DNA of 64,000 nucleotides from an uncultured Bacteroidales bacterium (GTDB lineage Bacteria; Bacteroidota; Bacteroidia; Bacteroidales; Bacteroidaceae): the NCBI GenBank assembly GCA_902774005.1, contig CACYGK010000011.1, forward strand, positions 45,642-109,641, written 5' to 3'. A program made the position numbers and the translations under genes. Under the pieces are notes generated by a model. That model saw only the letters and a program-made list of their open reading frames with translations, was not told the origin of the DNA and searched no databases. The stretch's first letter is position 1. Every line of letters starts with the position of its first letter. Of the stretch, positions 41,486 through 51,789 are shown one piece after another.

Positions 41486-42805
41486 TTAAGCAAAATTGAT
41501 CACCGCTCCAGCATCGGGAGATACGTTGTTCTTGTTAACAACATCCCTAATCTGCTTCAGGTTCTCTTTCGTACGTTTATACGTGGGTGACGTTTCCACC
41601 ATGCTAATTACGTCTTCATCGTCGAGTTCATCGTCATTGAAGACAAAACTGTATATCGGACGGCGGATAGTTCCACGATTACTATCCTTATAATACATTC
41701 CACGTCTTGCATCACGTTCAGCCTTAGCCTCAGCCTCTTCAGCAGCACGAGCCTGTGCTTCCTGGTCGCGCATATGGATACGCTGTTCGAGAGCATCTGA
41801 GTCGATGTCTTCGATGCCGAATCCTGTGGCAAGAATAGTGATTTTCACCTGATCCTTTAGTGCTGGGTCAGCTACGAGTCCCCACTTAGTTTCAACATCA
41901 CTCTTCTGCATCTTCTCCATAAACTCATGAACTTCATTCATTTCATCCATCATGAATGTGTTGCCCTCAGCCTCTTCGCTCGGGAAGGAGATGCGGAGCA
42001 GAATCTTCTTTGAACGGAAAATATCATTGTTGTTCAGGAGTGGAGAATTAAGTGCATCTTCGATAGCCTTAGTCACACGACCTTCACCTGAACCGAAACC
42101 AGAAGACATGATTGCTACACCACCATCCTTCAAGACGGTCTTTACGTCGTTGAAGTCAAGATTTATGATACCATGCATGGTTATGATTTCAGCAATCGAA
42201 CGTGCAGCATTGCAGAGAGTATCGTCTGCTCTTGCGAAAGCTTCGACCAAAGTAAAGTCCTGATAGATTTCGCGCAGACGTTCGTTGTTGATAACAAGCA
42301 AAGCATCGACGTTCTTGCTTATCTCTTCAACACCATCCAAAGCCTGGTCGATTTTCTTGTTTCCTTCCCACTTGAAAGGAATGGTAACAATACCCACAGT
42401 CAGAATGTCCATTTCCTTGGCAGTCTTGGCAATAATCGGGGCAGCTCCTGTACCCGTACCACCTCCCATGCCAGCTGTAATGAACACCATCTTGGTTCCA
42501 TCGCTAAGCATTCGCTTTATATCATCTATAGAATCTTCAGTCGCTTTACGAGCCACTTCCGGCTTGTTTCCCGCTCCCAATCCTTCACCTAACTGAATCT
42601 TGTCAGGAACTGGTGAATCCAAGAGCGCCTTGCTGTCTGTGTTGCAGACTACAAAGGTCACGTCGTGGATACCTTCGTTGTACATGTGATTCACAGCATT
42701 TCCTCCACCGCCACCAACACCAATCACCTTGATGATGCTTGAATTACCCTTCTGGAAGTTGAAGACGTTCATGTCTTCTTCGAAATTGAAATTAAAATCA
42801 CTCAT
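41486..42805 (-). CDS. ftsZ: Cell division protein FtsZ
   Basis: Tubulin-like GTPase that builds the Z ring. The tubulin signature GGGTGTGAAP is at about residue 115, the N-terminal GVGGGGGNAVNHM near 30, and the T7 loop NLDFNDVKTVL near 215. A variable acidic/basic linker (EEAEAKAERDARRG) follows the core, and the protein ends VSPDAGAVINFA. I use the start MSDFNFNFEED (42805); an ATG four codons upstream (42817) is also in frame. Last gene of the dcw cluster, 32 bases after ftsA. Confidence 0.97.
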   Translation of the reverse strand: MSDFNFNFEEDMNVFNFQKGNSSIIKVIGVGGGGGNAVNHMYNEGIHDVTFVVCNTDSKALLDSPVPDKIQLGEGLGAGNKPEVARKATEDSIDDIKRMLSDGTKMVFITAGMGGGTGTGAAPIIAKTAKEMDILTVGIVTIPFKWEGNKKIDQALDGVEEISKNVDALLVINNERLREIYQDFTLVEAFARADDTLCNAARSIAEIITMHGIINLDFNDVKTVLKDGGVAIMSSGFGSGEGRVTKAIEDALNSPLLNNNDIFRSKKILLRISFPSEEAEGNTFMMDEMNEVHEFMEKMQKSDVETKWGLVADPALKDQVKITILATGFGIEDIDSDALEQRIHMRDQEAQARAAEEAEAKAERDARRGMYYKDSNRGTIRRPIYSFVFNDDELDDEDVISMVETSPTYKRTKENLKQIRDVVNKNNVSPDAGAVINFA

Positions 42806-42837
42806 ATGCCTGATCAATTTATTCGATAATACAATAA

Positions 42838-44451
42838 TTACTCATTGACAACGCTATCGATGAAATTCTTGAATCTTCCCATCATGCTATTGTCTTTTTT
42901 AGCCTGAGCAACTTTTTCCTTAAGCGAGTCGACCGCGCTACGAAGCATATCAGCCAGGTCGGAACCCTCTCTCAAACTCTGCTTGAACTTGTCCTTTCCT
43001 TCAAGTGCCTCACATGCCTGAGTGTATTTCTCATTCAAAACCTCAAGTGCAGATACAGCCAAGGACTCAGCCTTCACTCTTACCTGCTTATCCTTTCCAT
43101 ACTTCTCCACTTCGCTTATTGCCGACTGAACCTTCTGTATCTGATTACGGATGGCAGCCTTTATCTCATCGAATGCCACAGCAGCCTCCTTTTCTGCTTC
43201 AGCCTGTTCCTGCTGTTTCTGCTGGGCAGCCTGGATATTATCTTTTCTAATCTGACTGTCGAAGAGATCCATTGCATCATAATCTCCGCCGTCGCAAGGT
43301 TGGGTTCCTGCCATAAGAAGTGACACAAGCGAGTTGCTACGTCCGCTGTCCGAAATAAAACCTGTTGCATTTGAAGTCTTTACAACTGGTTGGTTGATTG
43401 TCCGGGCAATTCTGCATTTGTCAACATTGATATTGGTCATAAAAGCCTTGTCTATGCCTCTCATGTTTGAACCGCCACCGGTAAGAATCACACCGGCAAG
43501 CAGTTTCTCACTATAATTCGACCTGATTATCTGGTTGCTTACATTTGTGATAATCTCTGTGACACGTGCATTTATAATACTTCTTATCTGACTTACTTCC
43601 AACTTTCTGCCGTCAGATGTAGTATATGTCATATTATCGTCCGACTTGCTTTCAACCCCTGTCATACTCATGTCTCCATATTTCAGCTTCAGTTCCTCAG
43701 CCTCACCGTCTTCGATCTGCATGGTAGCAAGGTCCTTATTCACGTTATTCATTCCCAGCGGAATGGTAACGAGATATCGCATTATGTTATTCTTGTAGAT
43801 AATAACCGTAGTCGTATCAGCACCCAAGTCAACAAGTGCACATCCGCTTCGTTTCTCTGAATCCTCCAACACGTTATTAGCCAACTCGAGCGGAGCAATC
43901 AGTTCGTCGGCAATCTTTACATTTGTATTTCCGAAAACAGTCTTCAGACTGCTGCGCAATTTCGTCTTGGCAATGACATTAAGATACTCTCCCTCAACAT
44001 TTGTTCCCATCACACCCACTGGATCTGCAACCACATTCTGGTCTATAACATACTCCTGAGGGAAGTTCTCCAACACCTCATACTCAGGAAATGGAATCTC
44101 ATAACTCTCCTGACGTATGCTATCAACTGCCTCATTTGTAATATAGCTTTGAGTCAGCATATTACGTTTCACCACACAACGGTATGAGCGGAGCGACTGT
44201 CCTGCCAGACCTACATACGCCTTCACAACCTTTGCCTTCAGCACATTCTCCAACTTTGCAATCACATTGTTGACCGACTGGTAAGTCTTCTCTATATTCC
44301 AAACAACACCACGCTTCACACATGCCGTAGTCCTCTCCTCTGCATATGCCAACACATGCATAGTGCCGTCCTTCTTCTTACCGGCAATAGCCGATATCTT
44401 TGACGAGCCCAACTCAATTGCTACAATGAAATCTTTTTCTGTTGATGCCAT
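42838..44451 (-). CDS. ftsA: Cell division protein FtsA with long helical C-terminal extension
   Basis: Actin-like membrane tether for FtsZ. The core shows VAIELGSSKISAIAGKKKDG (phosphate 1 loop) and ALVDLGADTTTVII (phosphate 2), with LTGGGSNMRGIDK as the adenosine motif (residues about 310-322). After the core (about residue 390) there is an unusual, highly charged helical region of about 130 residues with heptad character (KAAIRNQIQKVQSAISEVEK). It ends in an amphipathic helix (MMGRFKNFIDSVVNE) that should bind the membrane. At 537 aa it is about 120 residues longer than E. coli FtsA (420). Confidence 0.95.
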   Translation of the reverse strand: MASTEKDFIVAIELGSSKISAIAGKKKDGTMHVLAYAEERTTACVKRGVVWNIEKTYQSVNNVIAKLENVLKAKVVKAYVGLAGQSLRSYRCVVKRNMLTQSYITNEAVDSIRQESYEIPFPEYEVLENFPQEYVIDQNVVADPVGVMGTNVEGEYLNVIAKTKLRSSLKTVFGNTNVKIADELIAPLELANNVLEDSEKRSGCALVDLGADTTTVIIYKNNIMRYLVTIPLGMNNVNKDLATMQIEDGEAEELKLKYGDMSMTGVESKSDDNMTYTTSDGRKLEVSQIRSIINARVTEIITNVSNQIIRSNYSEKLLAGVILTGGGSNMRGIDKAFMTNINVDKCRIARTINQPVVKTSNATGFISDSGRSNSLVSLLMAGTQPCDGGDYDAMDLFDSQIRKDNIQAAQQKQQEQAEAEKEAAVAFDEIKAAIRNQIQKVQSAISEVEKYGKDKQVRVKAESLAVSALEVLNEKYTQACEALEGKDKFKQSLREGSDLADMLRSAVDSLKEKVAQAKKDNSMMGRFKNFIDSVVNE

Positions 44452-44457
44452 AATATC

Positions 44458-45231
44458 TTATTTTTTATTTTTTCGTTTTGTACACACAATCTGATTGTTG
44501 AATTCCAGATTGATTCTTTCATATTTATTCCATCCCACAATTCCCATCGCCTTTTCGTAGAATATCTGCAGACGACGGAGTTTCTTTCTGTAGCCATCCA
44601 GACTACCCATATAAACCACATGATCACCCACTCTCGGTATAAGTTCCACAACTGGTTTCTTCTCCCTGTCTAAATAGACATATATCTGCTCTATCTGATT
44701 GTTCCAAAATTCATTTTTCTGCAGGAAATCTCCAAAACCCGACAACACCTCTGACGCATACTTCTGTGTGATGTCGCCAGAAGCTACGACCAGATTGGAC
44801 GTGAACACATCACCTGGTATAATCTTCCCTGCGACATCCACATAATACCCGTCTTGTCCGTTAGGCATCACATACATCACCGGAGTACGCTGCTTTATGT
44901 TGATACAGAGTTTGCCTGAAGCTGTCTTGTAACATTCAACACTATCCACAAATTCATTTCCTCGGAGCAGATCCTCGATGGCACGCGTATCAACATCCTT
45001 CATCAGTCTGCCTTTTGGATAAAGATGCTTTTTTCTCAACATCTTCTCCACCTGTGTGGCATCTATGAATTTTACCTTGGTACTTTCATCAACCACCAAT
45101 TCAACATCCAGACATTTCTCTTCCGGGTCGGGCGAAGTCATGACAAACATGGCAAATACAACATAAGCTATCAGTCCTAATAGAATTAGGATTATAGCCA
45201 ATGCCTTTATGTATTTCATTCCCTTGTTCAT
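44458..45231 (-). CDS. ftsQ: Cell division protein FtsQ/DivIB-like
   Basis: A single-pass membrane protein of about 257 aa: a short cytoplasmic N-terminus, one transmembrane helix (ALAIILILLGLIAYVVFAMF) and a periplasmic POTRA-like domain (VKFIDATQVEKMLRKKHLYP). The region near residue 155 (QDGYYVDVAGKIIP) is typical of FtsQ. It joins the divisome with FtsL and FtsI. The frame permits GTG at 45234, but ATG at 45231 overlaps the murC stop as TGATG, so I prefer it. Confidence 0.9.
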   Translation of the reverse strand: MNKGMKYIKALAIILILLGLIAYVVFAMFVMTSPDPEEKCLDVELVVDESTKVKFIDATQVEKMLRKKHLYPKGRLMKDVDTRAIEDLLRGNEFVDSVECYKTASGKLCINIKQRTPVMYVMPNGQDGYYVDVAGKIIPGDVFTSNLVVASGDITQKYASEVLSGFGDFLQKNEFWNNQIEQIYVYLDREKKPVVELIPRVGDHVVYMGSLDGYRKKLRRLQIFYEKAMGIVGWNKYERINLEFNNQIVCTKRKNKK

Positions 45232-46604
45232 CACTTAGCTCTTGCTGTCAAAATTTCTGTTATTTGTGGTACATAATTCTCTATATCGCCTGCTCCCAAC
45301 GAAATAAGAACATCGAAATCACCGTTCTTCGCCACGTCGAGAATATCCTCCTTATGGATAAGATGTCTCTCCATTCCCTTTCTGAGGTTATCGTATATAA
45401 TCTCCGAAGTGATACCCGGAATCGGTTTCTCTCTTGCCGGATAAATATCGCAAAGATATACTGCATCGAGCAGCGACAAAGCATCAGCAAACTCCTTATA
45501 AAAGTCACGGGTTCTGGTGTAGAGATGAGGTTGGAAGATAGCTGCTATCTTCTTATCCTTATACAACTCTCTGACCGACTTGATACTTTGGTCTATCTCG
45601 TTGGGATGGTGAGCATAATCGCTGAGGAACACCATCTTGTCAGTCTTCACCTTGAAGTCAAATCTGCGATCTACACCACCAAAACTCTCCATTCCGCGCT
45701 TTATCTCGTCGTCATTCACTCCGTTCAACTGTGCCATCGCCATTGCTGCCACACCATTATCAATATTGATACTGATTGGCACACCGAGTTTTATATCCTT
45801 TATGTTGCTTATCGGCGAAACAAAATCGAACACAACCTCGCCACCTCCTATTCTGATATTCTCAGCATGGAAGTCACCTTCCGTTCTCGAGTATTCATAC
45901 ACTCTCACATCCGGACCCACGTTAGCCTTCATCTCCAGTCCCTTATGTATAATCAAGGCACCACCCGGCTGAATCAGTTCGGTATAATGACGGAATGATT
46001 CCAGATACGCTTCCTTTGTACCGTAAATATCCAAATGGTCGGGGTCAGTAGCTGTAATTACAGTCATGTAAGGACGTAACCAATGGAACGAACGGTCGAA
46101 TTCGTCGGCTTCAATCACTACATAATCACTCTTCTCCGACAAAATATAGTTTGTTCCGTAATTCTTTGAGATACCACCCAGGAAAGCATTACAGTCCACA
46201 TGACTCTGATGCAGCAGATGCGCCGTCATAGTCGATGTAGTAGTCTTGCCATGAGTACCAGCCACACAAAGTCCCTTGTGTTCCTGAGTGAGCAGACCCA
46301 ACACCTGAGCCCTCTTCTTTATGTCAAATCCGTTCTGCTGGAAATAAACCAATTCAGTATGTTCAGCAGGAATAGCAGGAGTATAGACCACGAGAGTATC
46401 TTTCTTTACCTTGAAACAGGCAGGAACCTTCTCCACATTATCCTCATAATGTATCTGCGCACCTTCTTTAATCAGCTGCTCGGTAAGCTCACTCGGAGTC
46501 TTATCATAACCACCCACATTCAACCCTTTGGCAAGATAATATCTTACCAAGGCACTCATGCCGATACCTCCAGCACCTATAAAATAAACACTTTTCATAA
46601 TCAT
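45231..46604 (-). CDS. murC: UDP-N-acetylmuramate--L-alanine ligase
   Basis: It adds L-Ala to UDP-MurNAc in peptidoglycan synthesis. The Rossmann start YFIGAGGIGMSALVRYYLAK is at residues 6-25, the P-loop GTHGKTTTSTM near 117, and SDYAHHPNEI near 330. The length of 457 aa is normal. ATGA overlap with murG upstream and TGATG overlap with ftsQ downstream indicate tight coupling within the murG-to-ftsZ segment. Confidence 0.97.
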   Translation of the reverse strand: MIMKSVYFIGAGGIGMSALVRYYLAKGLNVGGYDKTPSELTEQLIKEGAQIHYEDNVEKVPACFKVKKDTLVVYTPAIPAEHTELVYFQQNGFDIKKRAQVLGLLTQEHKGLCVAGTHGKTTTSTMTAHLLHQSHVDCNAFLGGISKNYGTNYILSEKSDYVVIEADEFDRSFHWLRPYMTVITATDPDHLDIYGTKEAYLESFRHYTELIQPGGALIIHKGLEMKANVGPDVRVYEYSRTEGDFHAENIRIGGGEVVFDFVSPISNIKDIKLGVPISINIDNGVAAMAMAQLNGVNDDEIKRGMESFGGVDRRFDFKVKTDKMVFLSDYAHHPNEIDQSIKSVRELYKDKKIAAIFQPHLYTRTRDFYKEFADALSLLDAVYLCDIYPAREKPIPGITSEIIYDNLRKGMERHLIHKEDILDVAKNGDFDVLISLGAGDIENYVPQITEILTARAK

Positions 46605-47716
46605 TTCTTCAATTTATATACCTCTTCTGCTATTCTGTCAGCCGAATTGTGCAAAGCAAGCTTCAGCACATTTTCCGATAAAGACTTCAATTTCTTCTCA
46701 TCCGATGCCGTACGTATAGCTATATCAACCAACGTCTCACGTGCATCCTTATCTGCAACAAATATGGCAGCATCTCTCTTCGACAGTGCCTGAGCATTCT
46801 TGGTCTGATGATCCTCGGCAACATTGGGCGATGGCACCAGAATACAGGGCTTACCCAGCAGACACAATTCCGATATACTGCTTGCACCAGCTCTTGACAC
46901 AACCACGTCGGCAGCAGCATATGCTGCATCCATATTTCCGATAAAATCAGTTACAAACAGATTCGCGGGTTTCTGAGACTTGGTGAGTGTATCATCTATT
47001 TCTTTCTTGTAGAACTTACCAGTCTGCCAGATAAACTGCACACCACTCGTGCGTATCTCGTCAAGATGTCCGAGCACACTTTCGTTCACAGTCCTTGCAC
47101 CAAGACTACCACCGACAATCAGCACAGTCTTCTTTCCGGTCTCAAGTCCGAACTCCTTAACCGCTTCATCTTTCGTTATCTTATTGTCGAGCAGATTCTG
47201 TCGAACAGGATTACCAGTCAATACTATCCTGTCAGCAGGAAAAAAACGCTCCATTCCCTCATATGCCACACACACCTTCTTTGCTTTCTTAGCCAACGAC
47301 TTATTCGTCACTCCTGCATAACTGTTCTGCTCCTGAATCAGACAAGGGATTCCCATCGCATACGCTGCATTCAGCGTCGGAGCCGAGGCATAACCACCTA
47401 CGCCCACAGCCACATCGGGTTTAAACTCACGGATAATCTTCTTCACCTGAGTACGGCTCTTTATGAAATCAATCATCACTCCGATATTCTTCGGGCTCCA
47501 CAGCGGACGGATCAGACCACGTACCGGCAGACCAACGATGTTGTATCCTGCCTGAGGCACACGTTCCATCTCCATTCTGCCCAATGCACCGACAAAGAGA
47601 ATCTCCGCATCAGGATGCTGAGCTTTGATGGCATTTGCTATCGATACAGCCGGGAAAATATGTCCTCCCGTACCGCCACCACTGACTATTACTCTGAATG
47701 ATTTTCCGTCCGCCAT
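46601..47716 (-). CDS. murG: UDP-GlcNAc transferase MurG (lipid II synthase)
   Basis: It transfers GlcNAc onto lipid I at the inner face of the membrane. The N-terminal G-loop is VSGGGTGGHIFPAVSIANAI (residues 11-30), with GVGGYASAPTLNAAYAMGIP near 105 and the C-terminal UDP-GlcNAc site SRAGASSISELCLLGKPCIL near 273. Length 371 aa, normal. A 144-base gap separates it from ftsW and contains a good promoter (47772-47802), so murG-murC-ftsQ-ftsA-ftsZ may be transcribed on its own. Confidence 0.97.
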   Translation of the reverse strand: MADGKSFRVIVSGGGTGGHIFPAVSIANAIKAQHPDAEILFVGALGRMEMERVPQAGYNIVGLPVRGLIRPLWSPKNIGVMIDFIKSRTQVKKIIREFKPDVAVGVGGYASAPTLNAAYAMGIPCLIQEQNSYAGVTNKSLAKKAKKVCVAYEGMERFFPADRIVLTGNPVRQNLLDNKITKDEAVKEFGLETGKKTVLIVGGSLGARTVNESVLGHLDEIRTSGVQFIWQTGKFYKKEIDDTLTKSQKPANLFVTDFIGNMDAAYAAADVVVSRAGASSISELCLLGKPCILVPSPNVAEDHQTKNAQALSKRDAAIFVADKDARETLVDIAIRTASDEKKLKSLSENVLKLALHNSADRIAEEVYKLKK

Positions 47717-47771
47717 ATTGTTTTTTATTTGTTATAAAGTCATACTTGAAATTCACCCCTTGATAATGCTG

Positions 47772-47802
47772 CAAATTTACGATAAAATCGAATAAAATGC
47801 AA
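47772..47802 (-). promoter_or_regulatory. Internal dcw promoter before murG
   Basis: On the minus strand TTG (47800-47802), a 20-base spacer and TAAATTTG (47772-47779), about 56 bases before murG. The cluster elsewhere is tightly packed. Confidence 0.7.
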
Positions 47803-47860
47803 GCCTCAACATATAATTATTTTATATAAATCATTCACCACTATTCTACGCTCCACGAAA

Positions 47861-49192
47861 TCAGTCCATCGTACCTTCCGTACGGTATTCATCAGTCTCA
47901 ATAATTCTGCCTGCCGGCTCCACTTCGGTATTGTTCAACTGCACCTCTTCTGCATATCGGCTCACACTCAAAATCACCCCGATATAGAAACTGGTGATAA
48001 TAATTGAAGTACCACCCTTGGATATGAGTGGTAAGGTCTGTCCAGTCACAGGCAACAGTCCCACAGCCACACCCATATTAGTCAAAGCTTGTAACACCAT
48101 CATGATACCAAATCCCAAGACGAGGTAAGCCGGGAAGAACCGTCGGCACTTCTGCGCTATACGTCCGCAACGAATCAGCAATGAGAAATACAGGAACAGC
48201 ACAAACACCCCTCCTATTACTCCCAACTCCTCGAAAATGATGGCATAGATAAAGTCGGACTCTGCATGCTGCAGGAAGTCACGCTGCACAGAGTTGCCCG
48301 GACCACGACCTATGACATTTGAATTTGCAACAGCAATCTTTGCATATGTCGTCTGGGAATTCTTATCGTTCAACAGATTGCGCAAGTCGTTCTTGCTCAT
48401 ATTCGACGAACTATCTTCCGTACCTCCATATCGGAACAGTCGTGCTGCAACAGTCGAGATACGTTTTCCACCAGGGAAGTTACGTTGCACTTTCTCAGGC
48501 AACGTCATCAATATTCCAATATAAAGTATGCCAGCAGCAAGCAGTCCTATACCACCCTTGAACATAAGATCCAGAGGTACGTGGGCAATAAACATCATCA
48601 GAACGATGACAAAGAAAAGCATCGCAGCCGTTGACACGTTATCGATAAAGATAAGTCCACACACCACACAAGTCATAGCACTCACAACAGTGAAAGCCAT
48701 TGAACGTTTTCCCTTCATAGCTCCCACCACCACATGGGTCTTACCTCTCCGTTCCACCACCTTCTCCGTTTGAGTCTTTGCCAGAACAACAGCAGCCGAC
48801 ATGATAAGTGCCGCCTTTGCTATTTCCGAAGGTTGGAAACTGATACCCATAATCCGAATCCATCGGTTCGTATCGTTCAGTTCACCTCCACCAAGTCCCA
48901 TAGCAGCTATCAACAACAATATGATAGCCATAGGCAACAGTGCGAAAGGCAACAACATAAACCACTTGCATGGTATATGGTGAACAAGAAGGATGACCAC
49001 CAGTCCGACCAACAGGAAACCAGCCTGACTCACCATCGGAGTCCAGTGGTGAGCTCCCTCGAATGTCAGACGTGAAGAAGCACTATAGACCTCGACCAGC
49101 GAAATCATGCAAAGGAAGAAGTATATCATCCATACCCCTTTATCTCCCTTGAACACACTGCCGTGTATTATGTCGGAAAAGAGTTTTGCCAT
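47861..49192 (-). CDS. ftsW: Peptidoglycan glycosyltransferase FtsW (SEDS family)
   Basis: A 443-residue polytopic protein with about ten helices. SEDS motifs: GGELNDTNRWIRIMGISFQP (about residues 101-120), GRGPGNSVQRDFLQHAESDF (about 295) with the Asp/Glu pair FIYAIIFEELG, and the C-terminal GQTLPLISKGGTSIIIT (about 385). It polymerises glycan strands at the septum with FtsI. A variable segment near residues 150-165 (KTQTEKVVERRGKTH) is a cytoplasmic loop. It overlaps nothing and sits 4 bases after murD. Confidence 0.95.
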   Translation of the reverse strand: MAKLFSDIIHGSVFKGDKGVWMIYFFLCMISLVEVYSASSRLTFEGAHHWTPMVSQAGFLLVGLVVILLVHHIPCKWFMLLPFALLPMAIILLLIAAMGLGGGELNDTNRWIRIMGISFQPSEIAKAALIMSAAVVLAKTQTEKVVERRGKTHVVVGAMKGKRSMAFTVVSAMTCVVCGLIFIDNVSTAAMLFFVIVLMMFIAHVPLDLMFKGGIGLLAAGILYIGILMTLPEKVQRNFPGGKRISTVAARLFRYGGTEDSSSNMSKNDLRNLLNDKNSQTTYAKIAVANSNVIGRGPGNSVQRDFLQHAESDFIYAIIFEELGVIGGVFVLFLYFSLLIRCGRIAQKCRRFFPAYLVLGFGIMMVLQALTNMGVAVGLLPVTGQTLPLISKGGTSIIITSFYIGVILSVSRYAEEVQLNNTEVEPAGRIIETDEYRTEGTMD

Positions 49193-49196
49193 CAGT

Positions 49197-50528
49197 TTAT
49201 AGGTTTTTTACACATTCTTTGAATTGTTCACCTCTGTCCTCCATATTCTTGAAGAGGTCGAAACTTGCACAACACGGACTAAGCAGTACACAACTTCCAG
49301 GTTTTGCCATCTTGTAACACTCATCCACACAATCTTTCATTGAGCGCACATCCACTATGGGCAATCCGAACGAATCGAACGCAGCATGCAGTTTCGTATT
49401 ATCCACACCCAGGAATACCAGTCCTATACACTTCTCGCGTACCAGGTCGAAAATCTCCGAGTAATCATTTCCTTTGTCCTTACCTCCCAAGATAAGTACG
49501 GTCGGCTGAGTCATACTTTCCAGTGCATACCAACAGGCATTCACATTTGTAGCCTTCGAGTCGTTGATGAAATCGACACCTCTCACACGTCCTGCTTTCT
49601 CCAATCTGTGTTCCACACCTGCAAAATCACTCAGACCCTTACGTATCTGTTCGTTCGACACTCCGGCTATATCTGCCGTGATAGCAGCAGCCAGACTGTT
49701 ATACAGGTTATGTTTTCCACGCAGAGCCAACTCCTCCTGTTCCATATTGAACGGCATAGGCTCTTCGACAACGAACTCCTTATCCTCGATATATCCGATG
49801 GAACCGAGTTCCTTATACTCACTGAACGGATAGAGACGTGCCTTCAGGTTGTACTTTTTCAGTTCGGCAGCTACTATCGGGTCATCATTCCAGAACACAA
49901 ACGCATCCTGTTCAGTCTGGTTCTGAGTGATACGCATCTTACTGTCCACATAATTCTGCATCTTGAAATCGTAGCGATCCAGATGATCAGGGGTTATATT
50001 CATCAGAATGGCGATATCTGCCTTGAATTCGTACATATTATCCAATTGGAAACTACTCAACTCTATCACATAGTAGTCGTAATTGTCCTCAGCGACCTGC
50101 AGAGCCAGACTGCTTCCGATATTTCCTGCCAATCCAACGTTATATCCAGCCTCTTTCAGAATATGGTAAATCAGAGAGGTCGTAGTGGTTTTACCGTTCG
50201 AACCGGTGATACATATCATCTTGGCATTGGTATATCTGCCTGCAAACTCTATCTCAGATATAATAGGAGTACCCTGCTGTTTCAGTTTCATCACCATCGG
50301 AGCATTCTCTGGTATACCCGGACTCTTAATCACTTCCGTAGCATTGAGTATGAAAGGTTCGGTATGCTGACCCTCTTCCCACTGAATATCATAGCTATTG
50401 AGCAGGGCTTTGTACTTATCTTTTATCTTGCCCATATCGCTCACAAACACATCGAAGCCTTTCTTCTTTGCCAACACAGCCGCACCGGCTCCGCTCTCAG
50501 CTGCTCCTAACACTACAATTCGTTCCAT
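49197..50528 (-). CDS. murD: UDP-N-acetylmuramoylalanine--D-glutamate ligase
   Basis: It adds D-Glu to UDP-MurNAc-L-Ala. N-terminal nucleotide-like domain RIVVLGAAESGAGAAVLAKK, P-loop GSNGKTTTTSLIYHILKEAG near residue 108, substrate loop NDSKATNVNACWYAL near 315, and C-terminal SPCCASFDLFKNMEDRGEQF. Length 443 aa, normal. One base separates it from mraY. Confidence 0.97.
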   Translation of the reverse strand: MERIVVLGAAESGAGAAVLAKKKGFDVFVSDMGKIKDKYKALLNSYDIQWEEGQHTEPFILNATEVIKSPGIPENAPMVMKLKQQGTPIISEIEFAGRYTNAKMICITGSNGKTTTTSLIYHILKEAGYNVGLAGNIGSSLALQVAEDNYDYYVIELSSFQLDNMYEFKADIAILMNITPDHLDRYDFKMQNYVDSKMRITQNQTEQDAFVFWNDDPIVAAELKKYNLKARLYPFSEYKELGSIGYIEDKEFVVEEPMPFNMEQEELALRGKHNLYNSLAAAITADIAGVSNEQIRKGLSDFAGVEHRLEKAGRVRGVDFINDSKATNVNACWYALESMTQPTVLILGGKDKGNDYSEIFDLVREKCIGLVFLGVDNTKLHAAFDSFGLPIVDVRSMKDCVDECYKMAKPGSCVLLSPCCASFDLFKNMEDRGEQFKECVKNL

Positions 50529-50529
50529 C

Positions 50530-51789
50530 TTATCTTATCTTTAGAGTTATTATCGTTATTGCTGCAAGAAGGATTGTAACAATCCAGAAACGTGTCGTAA
50601 TCATCGACTCAAACAGAAGTCCCTTCGGACCCTTTATCAGGTACTTCACTCCGGGTTCCATCTTATGACGGTAGTGGTCGTGGAACGGTGCCCTCTTGAA
50701 CACCCTCCATTTCTCACCTCGTTTATTTCCTTTCTTTGCATAATATACCTGCACCATGACCGACACACTCTCCATCAGGAATATTCCACACAATATCGGC
50801 AACAGGAGTTCCTTATGAATGACTACTGCCGTCACAGCTATGATTCCACCGATGGCAAGACTACCTGTATCACCCATAAACACCTTGGCGGGATACACGT
50901 TATACCACAGGAAACCAACCAAAGCACCCACGAACGCACATAGGAACACCACCACTTCTTCACTTCCAGGTATATACATCACGTTCAGGTAACTTGCATA
51001 CTGTACGTGACCAGACACATATGCCAATATACCTAGTGCCGTACCTATGATAGCAGAGTTGCCGGCACACATTCCGTCCATTCCATCGTTCAGATTGGCA
51101 CCATTCGACACTGCTGTAATCACAATCGTCGTGAACAGCACGAAGAACAACCATCCACATGCACGCTTAGCTTTTCCACTGGGCAGGAAACCGAACAACT
51201 CGTAATAGTCAATATTGTTATTCTTGCAGAAAGGCACTGTAGTTACAGTACTCTTACGAGCCTCACTCTTGTGGTAAACCATCTTCTCCACACCTATTTC
51301 CTCTACTACATTCTCACGCACCACAGCCTGCGGACTCAGCCACAGAGTCACACCTACTATACAGCCGAACAACAACTGTCCCAGCATCTTGAACTTTGGT
51401 GACAGACCGTCCTTATTTCCTTTCAGCTTTATCTTATCATCGATAAAACCGAGCATTCCGAAGAAGAGAGCCGTAGCAATCAGCAGCAGCACATACACAT
51501 TCGACAGACTGCCGAACAACAGTGCCGGTACCAAGATTGCAGCCAGAATGACGATTCCACCCATACTTGGCACATCCTTCTTCTGTACTCCATACGGGTC
51601 TATGTCTGCCGAACGCGCACCCTCGATAAGCGTCTTCTTGTGCATGTACTTAATGAAATACTCACCTGCCCACATTGAGATGATGAGCGACACAATCAGT
51701 GCCATCAGCGAACGGAACGACACATAGGCGAACATACCCATTCCAGGTATGTCAAATTCCTTCAGATACTGGTTCAAATAGTAAAACAT
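50530..51789 (-). CDS. mraY: Phospho-MurNAc-pentapeptide transferase
   Basis: Polytopic enzyme that makes lipid I. Signatures are [15 protein letters not shown] (about residue 130), the Mg-binding [19 protein letters not shown] (about 224) and [16 protein letters not shown] (about 306), with HDHYRHKME near 371 as the conserved HHHxE-like site. A cytoplasmic insert near 165-195 ([18 protein letters not shown]) is present in Bacteroidetes homologues. It overlaps the murE stop by 16 bases. Length 419 aa, normal. Confidence 0.97.
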   Translation of the reverse strand: MFYYLNQYLKEFDIPGMGMFAYVSFRSLMALIVSLIISMWAGEYFIKYMHKKTLIEGARSADIDPYGVQKKDVPSMGGIVILAAILVPALLFGSLSNVYVLLLIATALFFGMLGFIDDKIKLKGNKDGLSPKFKMLGQLLFGCIVGVTLWLSPQAVVRENVVEEIGVEKMVYHKSEARKSTVTTVPFCKNNNIDYYELFGFLPSGKAKRACGWLFFVLFTTIVITAVSNGANLNDGMDGMCAGNSAIIGTALGILAYVSGHVQYASYLNVMYIPGSEEVVVFLCAFVGALVGFLWYNVYPAKVFMGDTGSLAIGGIIAVTAVVIHKELLLPILCGIFLMESVSVMVQVYYAKKGNKRGEKWRVFKRAPFHDHYRHKMEPGVKYLIKGPKGLLFESMITTRFWIVTILLAAITIITLKIR

